Shown here: in pieces, positions 34,370-43,456 of the stretch
Layout of the letters: each line of letters opens with the position of its first letter
How positions within the stretch are numbered: position 1 is the first letter of the stretch
Assembly (NCBI GenBank): GCA_943788145.1
Contig: CALSPD010000002.1
Coordinates: 62,001-126,000 of the forward strand
Direction of reading: 5' to 3'
Source of the DNA: an uncultured Flavobacteriales bacterium
Lineage (GTDB): Bacteria; Bacteroidota; Bacteroidia; Flavobacteriales_G; Salibacteraceae
DNA: 64,000 nt
The notes under the pieces: generated by a model
Database searches by the model: none
Told to the model about the DNA's origin: nothing
The model's input: only the letters and a program-made list of their open reading frames with translations
Position numbers and translations under genes: made by a program

Positions 34370-34377
34370 TAATTTCG
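34370..34377 (+). promoter_or_regulatory. Candidate -7 element before the bactofilin gene
   Basis: TAATTTCG followed by C; the ATG at 34379 is only one base beyond, so a transcript from here would probably start downstream of that ATG and use the ATG at 34394. Confidence 0.4.
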
Positions 34378-34393
34378 CATGAAACGCCTATTT

Positions 34394-34801
34394 ATGATAA
34401 GTAAGAGCAGTAAGAACCAAGAATCAGAATTTGGAGCCCACAATCAAATTGCAAAAGGAACTCAAGTTCAGGGCGATATTAAAACAGAAGGAGTTTTAAG
34501 AGTTGATGGAACTTTGATTGGCTCGATTGAATCGACAGGAAAGCTTGTTGTTGGTCCTTCCGGCAAAATCGAAGGATCCATTACTTGCGCCTCAGCAAAT
34601 ATTAGCGGTACAGTCAAAGCTAAGCTTATCGTCAAAGAATTACTCCAACTACAGGCGTCTGCCGTGGTTAACGGTGAAATTACAGTGGGTAAACTAGCCA
34701 TCGAACCCGGAGCAACCTTCACTGGTTCTTGCAGCATGGGAGGAATTGTTAAAGACATGGCCCAACAAGAACGCAAACAGGTTGCAGAAAAAACAGCCTA
34801 A
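34394..34801 (+). CDS. Bactofilin family cytoskeletal protein
   Basis: 135 residues from the ATG at 34394 (an ATG at 34379 adds MKRLF). The middle ~100 residues are the bactofilin beta-helix: AKGTQVQGDIKTEGVLRVDG, GSIESTGKLVVGPSGKIEGS, GTVKAKLIVKELLQLQASA. The ends are polar and disordered. Bactofilins polymerise without nucleotide and scaffold cell-wall or morphology proteins. The position before the ATPase genes and after porW may be only operon packing. The start choice rests on the promoter overlap. Confidence 0.9.
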   Translation: MISKSSKNQESEFGAHNQIAKGTQVQGDIKTEGVLRVDGTLIGSIESTGKLVVGPSGKIEGSITCASANISGTVKAKLIVKELLQLQASAVVNGEITVGKLAIEPGATFTGSCSMGGIVKDMAQQERKQVAEKTA

Positions 34802-34982
34802 CTCTTTTTATAAATACACATCAATGGCCACCAAAATGATGGTCATTTTGATTCTATTCACTTTTGGAGGAAGGGCGCTAGACAACAATACTGCGTCCGA
34901 TTTTCCAATTTTCACCCTAGTAGGCGCATTACTGGGTTGCGCATTATCCATTTACTCGATGATTCGCGATTTAATAAAATGA
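34782..34982 (+). CDS. atpZ: AtpZ/AtpI-type ATP synthase accessory membrane protein
   Basis: About 66 residues if started at TTG 34782; TTG 34746 and ATG 34824 are alternatives. Two membrane helices: MATKMMVILILFTFGGRALD and FTLVGALLGCALSIYSMIRD. The first ~15 residues (QKKQPNSFYKYTS) fit the AtpZ N-terminus, so a start inside the bactofilin gene is preferred over the ATG. AtpZ and AtpI act in magnesium/calcium transport or c-ring assembly for F-ATPase. Its stop overlaps the next ATG (ATGA). Confidence 0.7.
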   Translation: MQKKQPNSFYKYTSMATKMMVILILFTFGGRALDNNTASDFPIFTLVGALLGCALSIYSMIRDLIK

Positions 34983-35338
34983 TTAAACAACTAGCCATAT
35001 TAGTAGGCTTTGCCATTCTTGTGGCTATTCCTCATTTCTTCATCTTCCAATATCTCAATTGGGACTTTAAAGTGTCCATCTATTTTCTCTATGCGTTTAT
35101 GATTGTCTTGACTTTTTTGTTTGACCGTTTACTGGTGACAGAAACAAGCCCAAATCGTTTCATTAACTATTACATGGGGTTCAGTGGCGGTAAGCTAATA
35201 CTCAGCCTTTTCATTCTTTTGCTTTATGGCATTTTGGACAAAGCATACCTTAGGCCATTCGCAGCTAGTTTTCTGGTTATTTATTTTTCATTTACCTCGC
35301 TAGAAATCGTAAGATTAGTGCGGCATTTAAAAAACTAA
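34979..35338 (+). CDS. Small four-helix membrane protein of the atp locus
   Basis: 119 residues from the ATG at 34979, overlapping the AtpZ stop. Four hydrophobic helices (AILVGFAILVAIPHFFIFQ, IYFLYAFMIVLTFLFD, GKLILSLFILLLYGIL, AASFLVIYFSFTSLEIVRLV). Size and place, directly before atpB, match the AtpI-type (ATP synthase I chain) proteins, but the sequence is too divergent for a firm symbol. It probably helps F0 assembly. Confidence 0.65.
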   Translation: MIKQLAILVGFAILVAIPHFFIFQYLNWDFKVSIYFLYAFMIVLTFLFDRLLVTETSPNRFINYYMGFSGGKLILSLFILLLYGILDKAYLRPFAASFLVIYFSFTSLEIVRLVRHLKN

Positions 35339-35369
35339 GAGAAAGATTTTTTTGTCAAATACATTCTTC

Positions 35370-35377
35370 TACTTTTG
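35370..35377 (+). promoter_or_regulatory. Candidate -7 element of the atpBEFHAG operon
   Basis: TACTTTTG followed by CGCC, 26 nt upstream of the GTG at 35404. A TTTG about 15 nt further upstream is closer than the usual -33 spacing. Confidence 0.5.
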
Positions 35378-35403
35378 CGCCACAATTTGAGACAGTATCC
35401 AAA

Positions 35404-36531
35404 GTGGGGAAAATGCTAGAATTCAGGGGGTTTAAGTCAAAAATACAGCGAATATTTTTTGTTCTGATCGTTCAATTATTTGTTGTTTCTGCTGGTTTTG
35501 CGAGTGATCATAACGATTCGACCTCCGTTTCCGAAGGTTTTAACGCAGGTGAAATGATCATGCATCACGTACTCGATGCAAACGAAATCCACATTTTTGA
35601 CGGGCTCAGTTTTCCATTGCCGATTCTTTTATACACCGCAAATGGGTTTGACGTATTTAGCTATGGTCAATTCCTTGATGCGCATCACCATCCTACATTA
35701 GATTATACAAGCCCTTCAACAGGCAATACATACCGCTCAAACCATGGTCACCTTGTTCAATTAAACGAATCGGGTGAAGAAATCGCCCATTCTGGCTGGG
35801 GAGTGAATGACCACAGCTTCGTGGATTTTTCAATCACAAAAAATGTCGTTGGAATATTCATTGTTCTTATTGTAATGTTTTTGGTCTTCCTGTCGTCTGC
35901 GAAAGCTTACAGTAAGGGAATCGGAAGAACCAGCGCACCAAAAGGCGTCCAATCTTTTTTAGAACCAATGATCCTTTTCATACGCGATGAAGTGGCTAGA
36001 CCTTCCATCGGCAAGAAGTACGAACGATTCATGCCCTTTCTACTCTCTATTTTCTTCTTTATTTGGATTGGAAACATTCTTGGCTTAATCCCATTCATTG
36101 GAGGCCTAAACATTACCGGAAACATAGCTGTCACTTTAGTCTTAGCTACACTAACCTTTATCGTTACAATATTCAGTGGTAATAAAGGGTTTTGGATGCA
36201 TATTGTGCAGCCTCCTGGAGTGCCAGCGTGGTTGCTCCCTATAATGTGGCCTATCGAGATTATTGGAGTAATCTCTAAGCCAATTGTTTTGACATTACGA
36301 CTTTTTGCGAACATCACCGCAGGTCACATTATCATATTATCATTTACAGGACTCATTTTCATCTTTTATAACTCATCTGGAGCTGGCGTAGCGTATGGCG
36401 TAAGCGTAGGATCGGTATTATTCAGTGTATTCATGCTTTCGCTTGAGCTACTGGTAGCCTTTCTTCAAGCTTATGTATTCACATTATTAAGCGCAATTTA
36501 CTTCGGACAAGCTGTAGAAGACCATCATTAA
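35404..36531 (+). CDS. atpB: ATP synthase F0 subunit a
   Basis: 375 residues from GTG 35404 (ATG 35413 is also possible). An N-terminal signal-like helix (about 14-34) precedes a ~110-residue, His-rich outward segment (DAHHHPTLDY, HGHLVQLN, NDHSFVDF); this extension is absent from E. coli subunit a (271 residues) and common in Bacteroidota. The conserved core has WIGNILGLIPFIGG and the essential Arg in LTLRLFANITAGHI. It forms the proton half-channels beside the c-ring. Confidence 0.94.
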   Translation: MGKMLEFRGFKSKIQRIFFVLIVQLFVVSAGFASDHNDSTSVSEGFNAGEMIMHHVLDANEIHIFDGLSFPLPILLYTANGFDVFSYGQFLDAHHHPTLDYTSPSTGNTYRSNHGHLVQLNESGEEIAHSGWGVNDHSFVDFSITKNVVGIFIVLIVMFLVFLSSAKAYSKGIGRTSAPKGVQSFLEPMILFIRDEVARPSIGKKYERFMPFLLSIFFFIWIGNILGLIPFIGGLNITGNIAVTLVLATLTFIVTIFSGNKGFWMHIVQPPGVPAWLLPIMWPIEIIGVISKPIVLTLRLFANITAGHIIILSFTGLIFIFYNSSGAGVAYGVSVGSVLFSVFMLSLELLVAFLQAYVFTLLSAIYFGQAVEDHH

Positions 36532-36557
36532 TTCGTAACTATTCAATTCTATATAAA

Positions 36558-36812
36558 ATGGAGCTATTAAGCATCTTGTTACAGGCAGCAACAGAATCAA
36601 CTTTCGGAATAATGGGAGCTGGTATTGGAGCTGGAATCGCTGCGCTTGGCGCAGGTGTTGGTATTGGTAGAATCGGTGGTTCAGCGTTGGAGGCAATTGC
36701 CCGCCAGCCTGAAGCTACTGGAGATATCCGTGCTACCATGATTGTAGCTGCTGCACTTGTTGAAGGGGCAGTATTCTTTGCAATCGTTCTTTGCCTTTTG
36801 GTTATTCTTTAA
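36558..36812 (+). CDS. atpE: ATP synthase F0 subunit c
   Basis: 84 residues, two helices joined by the polar loop with ARQPEA. The Gly-rich first helix is GAGIGAGIAALGAGVGIGRI. The ion-binding carboxylate is Glu69 in AALVEGAVFF. The Na+-binding pattern (Gln in helix 1, Glu-Ser in helix 2) is absent, so proton coupling is expected. The stop codon lies in a small hairpin and a larger one follows. Confidence 0.95.
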   Translation: MELLSILLQAATESTFGIMGAGIGAGIAALGAGVGIGRIGGSALEAIARQPEATGDIRATMIVAAALVEGAVFFAIVLCLLVIL

Positions 36813-36866
36813 TAACCGAACAAAAAGAAAAACCAGTCCTTTTGCGGTTGGCCGAAGGGCTGGTTT
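36800..36866 (+). promoter_or_regulatory. Two stem-loops between atpE and atpF
   Basis: The first hairpin pairs GGTTATT (36800-36806) with AATAACC (36811-36817) and contains the atpE stop. The second has a 12-bp stem, AAACCAGTCCTT (36830-36841) with AAGGGCTGGTTT (36855-36866), one G-U, 13-nt loop. No T run follows, so it is not a normal terminator. It may stabilise the atpE message or mark a processing site, allowing more subunit c than b. Confidence 0.6.
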
Positions 36867-36902
36867 ATTAAAGATTTGAATTAACATAAGAAAGAACAAC
36901 TC

Positions 36903-37397
36903 ATGGATTTAGTAACCCCTGGCTTTGGTTTAGTTTTTTGGACAACACTAAGTTTCCTAATCATCATTTTTTTACTTGGGAAGTTTGCTTGGTCGCCAAT
37001 TCTAAAGGCAATAAAAGAGCGTGAAGACACGATTCAGTTAGCCATCGAATCCGCTGAAAAGGCGAAAGAAGAGATGCGTAAGCTGAAGGATAGCAATGAC
37101 GCCCTTTTGCAAGCTGCTCGTGAAGAACGAGATAAGCTTATGAAGGAAGCGCGAGACACCAAGGATCAAATCATTTCTGAGGCAAAAACGAAAGCCAAGG
37201 AAGAGGCCGAAAAAATTGTTACAGCGTCTCGTGAAGAGATTCGAAACGAAAAGGCTAAGGCAATTATCGAACTTAAGGATAAAGTCGCGGAAATTTCATT
37301 TGAAATCGCTGAGAAAGTCCTTTCTGAAAAATTATCATCTAGTGATAAGCAAAGCGACACGGTTAAACGTGCGCTTTCTGAAATCCGATTTAACTAA
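36903..37397 (+). CDS. atpF: ATP synthase F0 subunit b
   Basis: 164 residues. An N-terminal membrane helix (about 6-26, PGFGLVFWTTLSFLIIIFLL) is followed by FAWSPILKAIKEREDTI, the family signature, and a long charged helix rich in Ala/Lys/Glu that forms the peripheral stalk dimer. The stop overlaps the atpH ATG by one base. Confidence 0.94.
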   Translation: MDLVTPGFGLVFWTTLSFLIIIFLLGKFAWSPILKAIKEREDTIQLAIESAEKAKEEMRKLKDSNDALLQAAREERDKLMKEARDTKDQIISEAKTKAKEEAEKIVTASREEIRNEKAKAIIELKDKVAEISFEIAEKVLSEKLSSSDKQSDTVKRALSEIRFN

Positions 37398-37948
37398 TGA
37401 AATCGACAAAAGCAGCAGGGCGCTATGCGCAATCACTTTTGGATCTTTCGGTCGAATCTGGGGAACTAGAATCGGTGAAAGCCGATATGGAACTCATCCG
37501 TAACACGATAGAGGGTAGTTACGATTTGGAATTAATGTTGGAGTCTCCGGTCATAAAGCCAGACGCTAAGCAAGCCGTTCTGAACAAACTGTTTTCGACC
37601 CGAATCAGCAAGCTTTCACTTCGCTTCGTATTGTTAATAACGGCAAAGGGGAGGGAGTCAATTCTTGGACCAATATCACAAGCCTTTCTCGACCAATATA
37701 GGGCACATAAAGGAATTGTAATAGCTCGAGTAGTTTCGGCCAGCGCCTTAACAACAGACGCTAAGAAAGCACTTATCACAAACCTGTCTTTATCAGGAAA
37801 TACGATAGAGCTTATAGAAAAAATCGACCCTAGTTTACTAGGCGGTCTTCGGGTAAAAGTTGGTGATCAATTAATTGACGCTAGCATTCGAAGAAAATTG
37901 AACGACTTAAAATCAGACATCTCAAAAAACAAACTTTCAGCTATCTAA
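37397..37948 (+). CDS. atpH: ATP synthase F1 subunit delta
   Basis: 183 residues. The start has AAGRYAQSLLDLSVESGELE, and the end GGLRVKVGDQLIDASIRRKLNDLK, which is the delta/OSCP signature. It links the peripheral stalk to the alpha3beta3 head. One-base overlap with atpF, 12 nt before atpA. Confidence 0.94.
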   Translation: MKSTKAAGRYAQSLLDLSVESGELESVKADMELIRNTIEGSYDLELMLESPVIKPDAKQAVLNKLFSTRISKLSLRFVLLITAKGRESILGPISQAFLDQYRAHKGIVIARVVSASALTTDAKKALITNLSLSGNTIELIEKIDPSLLGGLRVKVGDQLIDASIRRKLNDLKSDISKNKLSAI

Positions 37949-37960
37949 TTAGATTACATT

Positions 37961-39541
37961 ATGCCTGAAATCAAACCAGCAGAAGTATCAGCAATTCTCC
38001 GCGAACAGCTTAGCGGATCTAAAACAGCCGCTCAACTTGAAGAAGTTGGCACCGTATTACAAGTAGGTGACGGAATCGTTCGTATTTATGGCCTTTCCAA
38101 TGTGCAAGCAGGAGAGCTCATCGAATTCGAAGACGGCTTACAAGCTATCGCTTTGAACTTAGAAGAAGATAATGTTGGGGCTGTATTGCTCGGACACTCA
38201 ACTTCCATTAAAGAAGGCGATACCGTAAAACGAACCAATCGAATTGCGTCCATCAAGGTCGGAGAAGGAATTGTTGGCCGAGTGGTAAACACGCTCGGAA
38301 CACCTATTGACGGAAAAGGAGACATCGAGGGTACTCTATACGAAATGCCACTTGAGCGAAAGGCGCCTGGTGTAATTTTCAGACAACCCGTAAATGAGCC
38401 TCTTCAAACTGGTATTAAGGCGATTGACGCTATGATTCCTGTTGGTAGAGGTCAGCGAGAGCTTATTATTGGTGACCGTCAAACCGGAAAAACTACTGTA
38501 GCGATTGACACCATCATCAATCAGCGCGAGTTTTACGATCGAGGTGAGCCTGTATATTGCATTTACGTTGCCTGTGGTCAAAAAGCATCAACTGTTGCTG
38601 GAATCGTTAAGAGACTTGAAGATAACGGTGCGATGAAGTACACCACCGTTGTTGCTGCAAACGCTTCTGACCCAAGTCCAATGCAATTTTATGCACCAAT
38701 GGCCGGAGCGGCAATTGGCGAGTTTTTTAGAGACTCTGGTCGACCAGCTTTAATCGTATTCGATGATTTATCGAAACAAGCCGTTGCTTACCGCGAAGTT
38801 TCTCTTCTTTTGAGAAGACCTCCGGGACGTGAAGCGTATCCTGGTGATGTATTCTACCTTCACTCACGAATTCTTGAGCGAGCTGCAAAGGTGATCAATG
38901 ACGACACCATCGCAGCCCAAATGAATGATCTTCCTGAATCGCTAAAAGGCATCGTTAAAGGTGGTGGGTCGCTAACAGCGCTTCCAATCATTGAAACCCA
39001 AGCGGGTGACGTGTCTGCCTATATTCCAACCAACGTAATTTCCATTACTGACGGTCAGATATTCTTAGAAGCAAACTTATTCTTATCAGGAGTTAGACCA
39101 GCGATTAACGTTGGAATTAGCGTATCCCGAGTAGGTGGAAACGCTCAGATTAAATCCATGAAAAAGGTTGCTGGTACATTGAAACTAGATCAGGCGCAGT
39201 TTAGAGAGCTTGAAGCTTTCGCCAAATTTGGTTCTGACCTTGACGCAGCTACTAAATCAGTTTTAGATAAAGGTGCTCGAAACGTTGAAATCTTAAAGCA
39301 AGGTGAAAACGCTCCCGTATCAGTAGAAAAACAAATTGCTATTATTTACTGTGGAACTAAGAATCTATTGAACAAGGTTCCTGTAAACAAAGTCAAAGAA
39401 TTTGAAAGTGAGTATGTTGACTACTTAGATCGACATCATCGTGACGTTCTAGATCAACTTCGTGCCGGAAAACTAACGGATGAAATTACGGACACACTTA
39501 CAAAAGTTGCGGCAGAGCTTTCAGCTAAATACAACAAATAA
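37961..39541 (+). CDS. atpA: ATP synthase F1 subunit alpha
   Basis: 526 residues. Walker A GDRQTGKT (171-178), Walker B region [12 protein letters not shown], and the alpha signature [14 protein letters not shown]. The N-terminal barrel ([18 protein letters not shown]) and C-terminal bundle are complete. It carries the non-catalytic nucleotide sites. The catalytic beta subunit (atpD) and epsilon (atpC) are not in this window, as is common in Bacteroidota where they form a separate locus. Confidence 0.97.
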   Translation: MPEIKPAEVSAILREQLSGSKTAAQLEEVGTVLQVGDGIVRIYGLSNVQAGELIEFEDGLQAIALNLEEDNVGAVLLGHSTSIKEGDTVKRTNRIASIKVGEGIVGRVVNTLGTPIDGKGDIEGTLYEMPLERKAPGVIFRQPVNEPLQTGIKAIDAMIPVGRGQRELIIGDRQTGKTTVAIDTIINQREFYDRGEPVYCIYVACGQKASTVAGIVKRLEDNGAMKYTTVVAANASDPSPMQFYAPMAGAAIGEFFRDSGRPALIVFDDLSKQAVAYREVSLLLRRPPGREAYPGDVFYLHSRILERAAKVINDDTIAAQMNDLPESLKGIVKGGGSLTALPIIETQAGDVSAYIPTNVISITDGQIFLEANLFLSGVRPAINVGISVSRVGGNAQIKSMKKVAGTLKLDQAQFRELEAFAKFGSDLDAATKSVLDKGARNVEILKQGENAPVSVEKQIAIIYCGTKNLLNKVPVNKVKEFESEYVDYLDRHHRDVLDQLRAGKLTDEITDTLTKVAAELSAKYNK

Positions 39542-39556
39542 AATAAGTCCAAGCCA

Positions 39557-40438
39557 ATGGCTAACTTAAAGGAAGTACGGAATAGAATCACCTCGGTAAA
39601 CAACACCATGCAGATTACCTCTGCAATGAAAATGGTGAGTGCGTCCAAGTTGCGAAGAGCACAGGACGCGATTACTCGGATGCGGCCGTATGCAGTGAAA
39701 CTGCAAGAAATCTTACAAGGTCTAAGTAGTGGAATGGACACCTCAGAGAACGCTTACGGCAGAACTGGTGAGGTAAACAACATTCTTATTGTCGCTGTTA
39801 CTTCAAATCGAGGCTTGTGTGGGGGCTTTAACTCTCAAATAATCAAACGCGTTCATACTATGATCGCTTCTGACTATCGAGACAAAAACGTCACGGTATT
39901 AACTTTTGGTAAAAAAGCAGAAGATGCATTTAGAAAGACAAGTTACTTCATAAAAGGAACCCTCCTTCCTAGGCACACGAATGAAATATTCGACAACCTA
40001 GACTACGACCATGCAGCAGCAGCAGCTAAAAAAATCATGGATGCTTTCGCAGATAAACAATTCGATAAGGTCATTCTTGTTTACAATACGTTCAAGAATG
40101 CTGCGACTCAAATTGTAACAGAAGAGCAATTTCTTCCGGTAGTTCCAATTGAAAGCACAGAAACATCATCAACCAATAATGATTACATATTTGAACCCTC
40201 TCAAGCAGAGATCGTTCATGACCTTATTCCTAAGTCATTAAAAACTCAATTGTACAAAGTACTCTTGGATAGTTTTGCTGGTGAGCATGGAGCTCGAATG
40301 ACGGCCATGCATAAGGCTACGGATAACGCTACAGAGATGGTGAAAGAACTAAAGCTTACCTACAACAAAGCACGCCAGGCCGCGATTACAACAGAAATTC
40401 TGGAAATCGTTGGCGGAGCCGAAGCGCTTAACGGATAA
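39557..40438 (+). CDS. atpG: ATP synthase F1 subunit gamma
   Basis: 293 residues. The central-shaft helices are at both ends: RNRITSVNNTMQITSAMKMV at the start and TYNKARQAAITTEILEIVGG at the end. The Rossmann-like middle contains SNRGLCGGFNSQI. It is the last gene of the operon and is followed by a strong terminator. Confidence 0.96.
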   Translation: MANLKEVRNRITSVNNTMQITSAMKMVSASKLRRAQDAITRMRPYAVKLQEILQGLSSGMDTSENAYGRTGEVNNILIVAVTSNRGLCGGFNSQIIKRVHTMIASDYRDKNVTVLTFGKKAEDAFRKTSYFIKGTLLPRHTNEIFDNLDYDHAAAAAKKIMDAFADKQFDKVILVYNTFKNAATQIVTEEQFLPVVPIESTETSSTNNDYIFEPSQAEIVHDLIPKSLKTQLYKVLLDSFAGEHGARMTAMHKATDNATEMVKELKLTYNKARQAAITTEILEIVGGAEALNG

Positions 40439-40454
40439 CGCGTAAAACATGTAA

Positions 40455-40488
40455 TAAAAAGGCCAAGTGTATGTTTGGCCTTTTTTTT
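40455..40488 (+). terminator. Terminator of the atp operon
   Basis: AAAAAGGCCAA pairs with TTGGCCTTTTT around an 8-nt loop and ends in eight T. It lies 17 nt after atpG. Confidence 0.9.
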
Positions 40489-40522
40489 GCTCAATATTTG
40501 CACCCAACCTCAAGTCCAAATT

Positions 40523-41971
40523 TTGAAACTAAGAACTCGTATTATTCTCGCGATGACGGCTTTAATGCTCGTTTCTCTTTTGGTAATTGGCGCAGTTACT
40601 GTCTTCTTTTTTCATTCACAAAACGAGCAATATCATCAGGAAAGGTTAGCAAGAAAAGAACGAGCCATAAAAACAGAAATGGCATATTTCTCACAAGAAG
40701 AGGAAATGCAAAAAGGTCTTGATATTGTGATCAAAGAGTTTGAAGAAGAAGTCATTAGACAGTCAGCCGTTCATAATCTCGAAATAAACATTTACGATAC
40801 GCGCGGTTACATGATTGTTTCCGCTAGACCAGAAGGTCTTCATTCTGAATACATGGATAGGCGTGTTCCACAGGCAGCTCTTGAGCAATTACAGCAAGTC
40901 GATCGAATCGTGTTAAAAGAAGCGCGTGACAGCCATGAATACCTCTCGGACTATACCGTTTTAAGAAACGCGAAAGGCGAAAGATTAGCGATTCTCAACC
41001 TTCCTTATGAACAAGACGAAGCGGTTCAGCAAAACGACTTACCAGAATTTTTAGGGTCGATAGGTATTACTTATTTTTTCTTGTTTTTGGGTGCCATTGG
41101 TCTCACAGTGCTTTTCTCAAACTCCATTACTAAAGATTTTTCAATCCTTAGTGACCGCATGGAGGCGGTCGATTTAAACGCCAACAACGAACCCATAGAA
41201 TGGAATCAGGATGACGACATCGGTCGATTGATTATGGCCTATAATGATATGTTGGCTAAGCTCTCTGAAAGTCGAGATCTGCTTGCAAAAAAAGAACGTG
41301 AAGAAGCGTGGAGGGAGATGGCTCGCCAAATTGCGCACGAAATAAAAAACCCATTGACTCCAATTAAGCTGAGCGTTCAACACCTCCAAGCTACATCCGA
41401 TTTTTCATCTGAGCGTTGGCAATCGAAGTTCAAAAACACCATGGCTATGATTATTCAGCAAACTGAATCGTTAAATAAGATTGCAAGTGAGTTTGGAGAT
41501 TTTGCAAAAATTCCAAAACCATCAGAAGAACGTGTGCTGCTTACTAAGGTTATTGACGATGTCATTATTCTTTTTTCAGACACCCCAACGTCAATCAACT
41601 TAATCAATGAAGACGGGGAGCTAGAAACAATCATTGACCAGGACGCACTCCGAAGAGTCCTTGGCAATCTCATCAAAAATGCGAATCAAGCGCTTGTCGA
41701 TACAGACAGAGGAGCTATAGAAATCCGACTCCATCGATTTGGCGATAAGGCTCGTATTGAAATCGCTGATAATGGGCCTGGCGTGCGTGAATCCCTAAAA
41801 TCAAAAATTTTCCAGCCCAACTTTACCACCAAATCCAGCGGTACAGGCCTTGGACTAGCCATTTGTCAGCAAATAATTGAACAAGCAAAAGGAAAAATCT
41901 GGTTGGAGGATAATGAACCAACTGGTGCTCGATTCGTGGTTGAGCTACCATTGGCCAGCACAAATAATTAA
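40523..41971 (+). CDS. NtrY-like membrane sensor histidine kinase
   Basis: 482 residues from TTG 40523; the open frame back to 40475 would overlap the terminator. Membrane helices at about 8-30 and 178-200 flank a ~145-residue extracytoplasmic sensor. Next come HAMP (about 203-250) and HisKA with His272 in RQIAHEIKNPLTPIKLS, and an ATPase domain with NLIKNANQAL, IADNGPGV and SSGTGLGLAICQQI. The HEIKNPLTPI form is typical of NtrY/AtoS-type kinases. No response regulator is adjacent. Confidence 0.87.
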   Translation: MKLRTRIILAMTALMLVSLLVIGAVTVFFFHSQNEQYHQERLARKERAIKTEMAYFSQEEEMQKGLDIVIKEFEEEVIRQSAVHNLEINIYDTRGYMIVSARPEGLHSEYMDRRVPQAALEQLQQVDRIVLKEARDSHEYLSDYTVLRNAKGERLAILNLPYEQDEAVQQNDLPEFLGSIGITYFFLFLGAIGLTVLFSNSITKDFSILSDRMEAVDLNANNEPIEWNQDDDIGRLIMAYNDMLAKLSESRDLLAKKEREEAWREMARQIAHEIKNPLTPIKLSVQHLQATSDFSSERWQSKFKNTMAMIIQQTESLNKIASEFGDFAKIPKPSEERVLLTKVIDDVIILFSDTPTSINLINEDGELETIIDQDALRRVLGNLIKNANQALVDTDRGAIEIRLHRFGDKARIEIADNGPGVRESLKSKIFQPNFTTKSSGTGLGLAICQQIIEQAKGKIWLEDNEPTGARFVVELPLASTNN

Positions 41972-41983
41972 TCTTCACTTCGT

Positions 41984-41991
41984 TACTTTCG
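41984..41991 (+). promoter_or_regulatory. Candidate -7 element of the crotonase gene
   Basis: TACTTTCG followed by C, 22 nt before the ATG at 42014; it also lies 12 nt after the kinase stop. Confidence 0.45.
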
Positions 41992-42013
41992 CTCATACAA
42001 ATATACCCTTATT

Positions 42014-42793
42014 ATGCCTTACCACTATCTGCTTATAGATATAGAAGCGCAAACCGCGCTTGTTACTATCAATCGACCCGATAAGCTAAACGCTCTTAAC
42101 TCTGAAGTCATTCAAGAGTTAGGAAAATGTCTCGGAGAGCTTGAAGGCAACAATAAAATTCGGTGCATCATTCTCACTGGGTCAGGTGAAAAGGCGTTTG
42201 TAGCTGGCGCAGATATCGCTGAATTTGCTGAATTCAGTGTGGAAGAAGGAAAAACACTAGCCGCACAGGGCCAAGAAAAGCTTTTCAACCTTGTTGAAAA
42301 ACTGAGCACGCCTGTTATTGCAGCCATAAATGGTTTTGCCCTTGGTGGTGGATTAGAACTCGCCATGAGCTGTCACATGAGGGTAGCTTCAGCCAACGCA
42401 CGAATGGGATTACCAGAGGTTAGTTTAGGTGTTATTCCAGGTTATGGAGGCACTCAACGACTGCCAAGGCTCATTGGAAAAGGACGGGCGTTTGAACTCA
42501 TTGCCACGGCTAATATGATTGACGCCCAAAAAGCGGCAAACTATGGTCTCGTAAATGATGTGGTAGAATTAGCTTCTCTGATTGAGACCTGCAAAACCAT
42601 CGCTTCTAAAATCGCTCGAAACTCACCCACGGCAATTGGATTTGCTATAGAGGCTATTAACGCAGGATTTGACGACAAAACGGGATTTAATGCTGAAGTC
42701 GAATTGTTTGGAAAAGCTTTTGGAACGAATGATTTTAAAGAAGGTACCACTGCTTTTCTAGAAAAGCGCAAACCTGAATTTACTGGATCCTAA
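42014..42793 (+). CDS. Enoyl-CoA hydratase/crotonase family protein
   Basis: 259 residues, standard length. The oxyanion-hole segments are AFVAGADIAEF and FALGGGLELAMSC. The two catalytic Glu are in GGGLELAM and GLPEVSLGVIPG. It should hydrate short-chain enoyl-CoA in beta-oxidation or butyrate-type metabolism; crotonyl-CoA is a likely substrate but cannot be fixed from sequence. The stop is shared with the convergent gene (CTAA overlap). Confidence 0.92.
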   Translation: MPYHYLLIDIEAQTALVTINRPDKLNALNSEVIQELGKCLGELEGNNKIRCIILTGSGEKAFVAGADIAEFAEFSVEEGKTLAAQGQEKLFNLVEKLSTPVIAAINGFALGGGLELAMSCHMRVASANARMGLPEVSLGVIPGYGGTQRLPRLIGKGRAFELIATANMIDAQKAANYGLVNDVVELASLIETCKTIASKIARNSPTAIGFAIEAINAGFDDKTGFNAEVELFGKAFGTNDFKEGTTAFLEKRKPEFTGS

Positions 42794-43335
42794 TTCAACC
42801 AATAATAGGAAAGCACCAGTCTTTCAAAGTCGGGTTTTGCCGCCTTGAAAAGCTTTTCATCTCGCGTACCCATTACGATCATTATTACGATTTCGCCTTG
42901 ATCAATGTAGGCAACCGACTCAAAGTTCTTCTTGGCAGGATTCATGAAATCATAAATGGTAGCTTTTTTTCGCTGAGTAAAAGTCAATATCTCCTTGTTC
43001 TTGGTGGCCTTCACACCCGGGGAATCCTTTGTAAAATGCTCAATATCTAAATTAATAACCTCTTCTAAGGCTTGATCATCATCCGTTTTATAGGTTACGT
43101 TGGCGTATATAACAACAGATGACTTAGACCAACTTGTAGAGTCGGGAGAAAAGGCGGCATTAAGCAACATTTCGCGTGCACCCTTTTGATCGGGTTTCCA
43201 TCCCTTTGGCGCTGTTAAAGTATATCCATAGCCCATATCCTGAACAATCACGGTGCTCGATTCTTGACTTAAAACGCCCTGCGCCATTAGCCCAAGCATC
43301 AAAACCAGCAAGCATGACTTTCGAAAATCGTCCAT
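42790..43335 (-). CDS. Secreted protein of unknown function (DcrB/PsbP-like pattern)
   Basis: 181 residues with a signal peptide (about 1-24, ends GVLSQ). The mature protein has strands and helices in the order seen in DcrB/PsbP-fold proteins: GYGYTLTAPKGWKPD, then SSVVIYANVTYK, a central helix with EEVINLDIEHF, and KNFESVAYIDQGEIVIMIVM. The similarity is of pattern only and no catalytic residues are seen. Confidence 0.6.
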   Translation of the reverse strand: MDDFRKSCLLVLMLGLMAQGVLSQESSTVIVQDMGYGYTLTAPKGWKPDQKGAREMLLNAAFSPDSTSWSKSSVVIYANVTYKTDDDQALEEVINLDIEHFTKDSPGVKATKNKEILTFTQRKKATIYDFMNPAKKNFESVAYIDQGEIVIMIVMGTRDEKLFKAAKPDFERLVLSYYWLN

Positions 43336-43456
43336 GGGGTAAATATAACTCGTTTACCTAGTCCCTAACATTCCAGCTTGGGAAACCATGAGTGGTTGAA
43401 ATCTTTAACAATCCGAACACATTCCTCTGTGAATTGCACGTTTCTTTGCTAAACAC

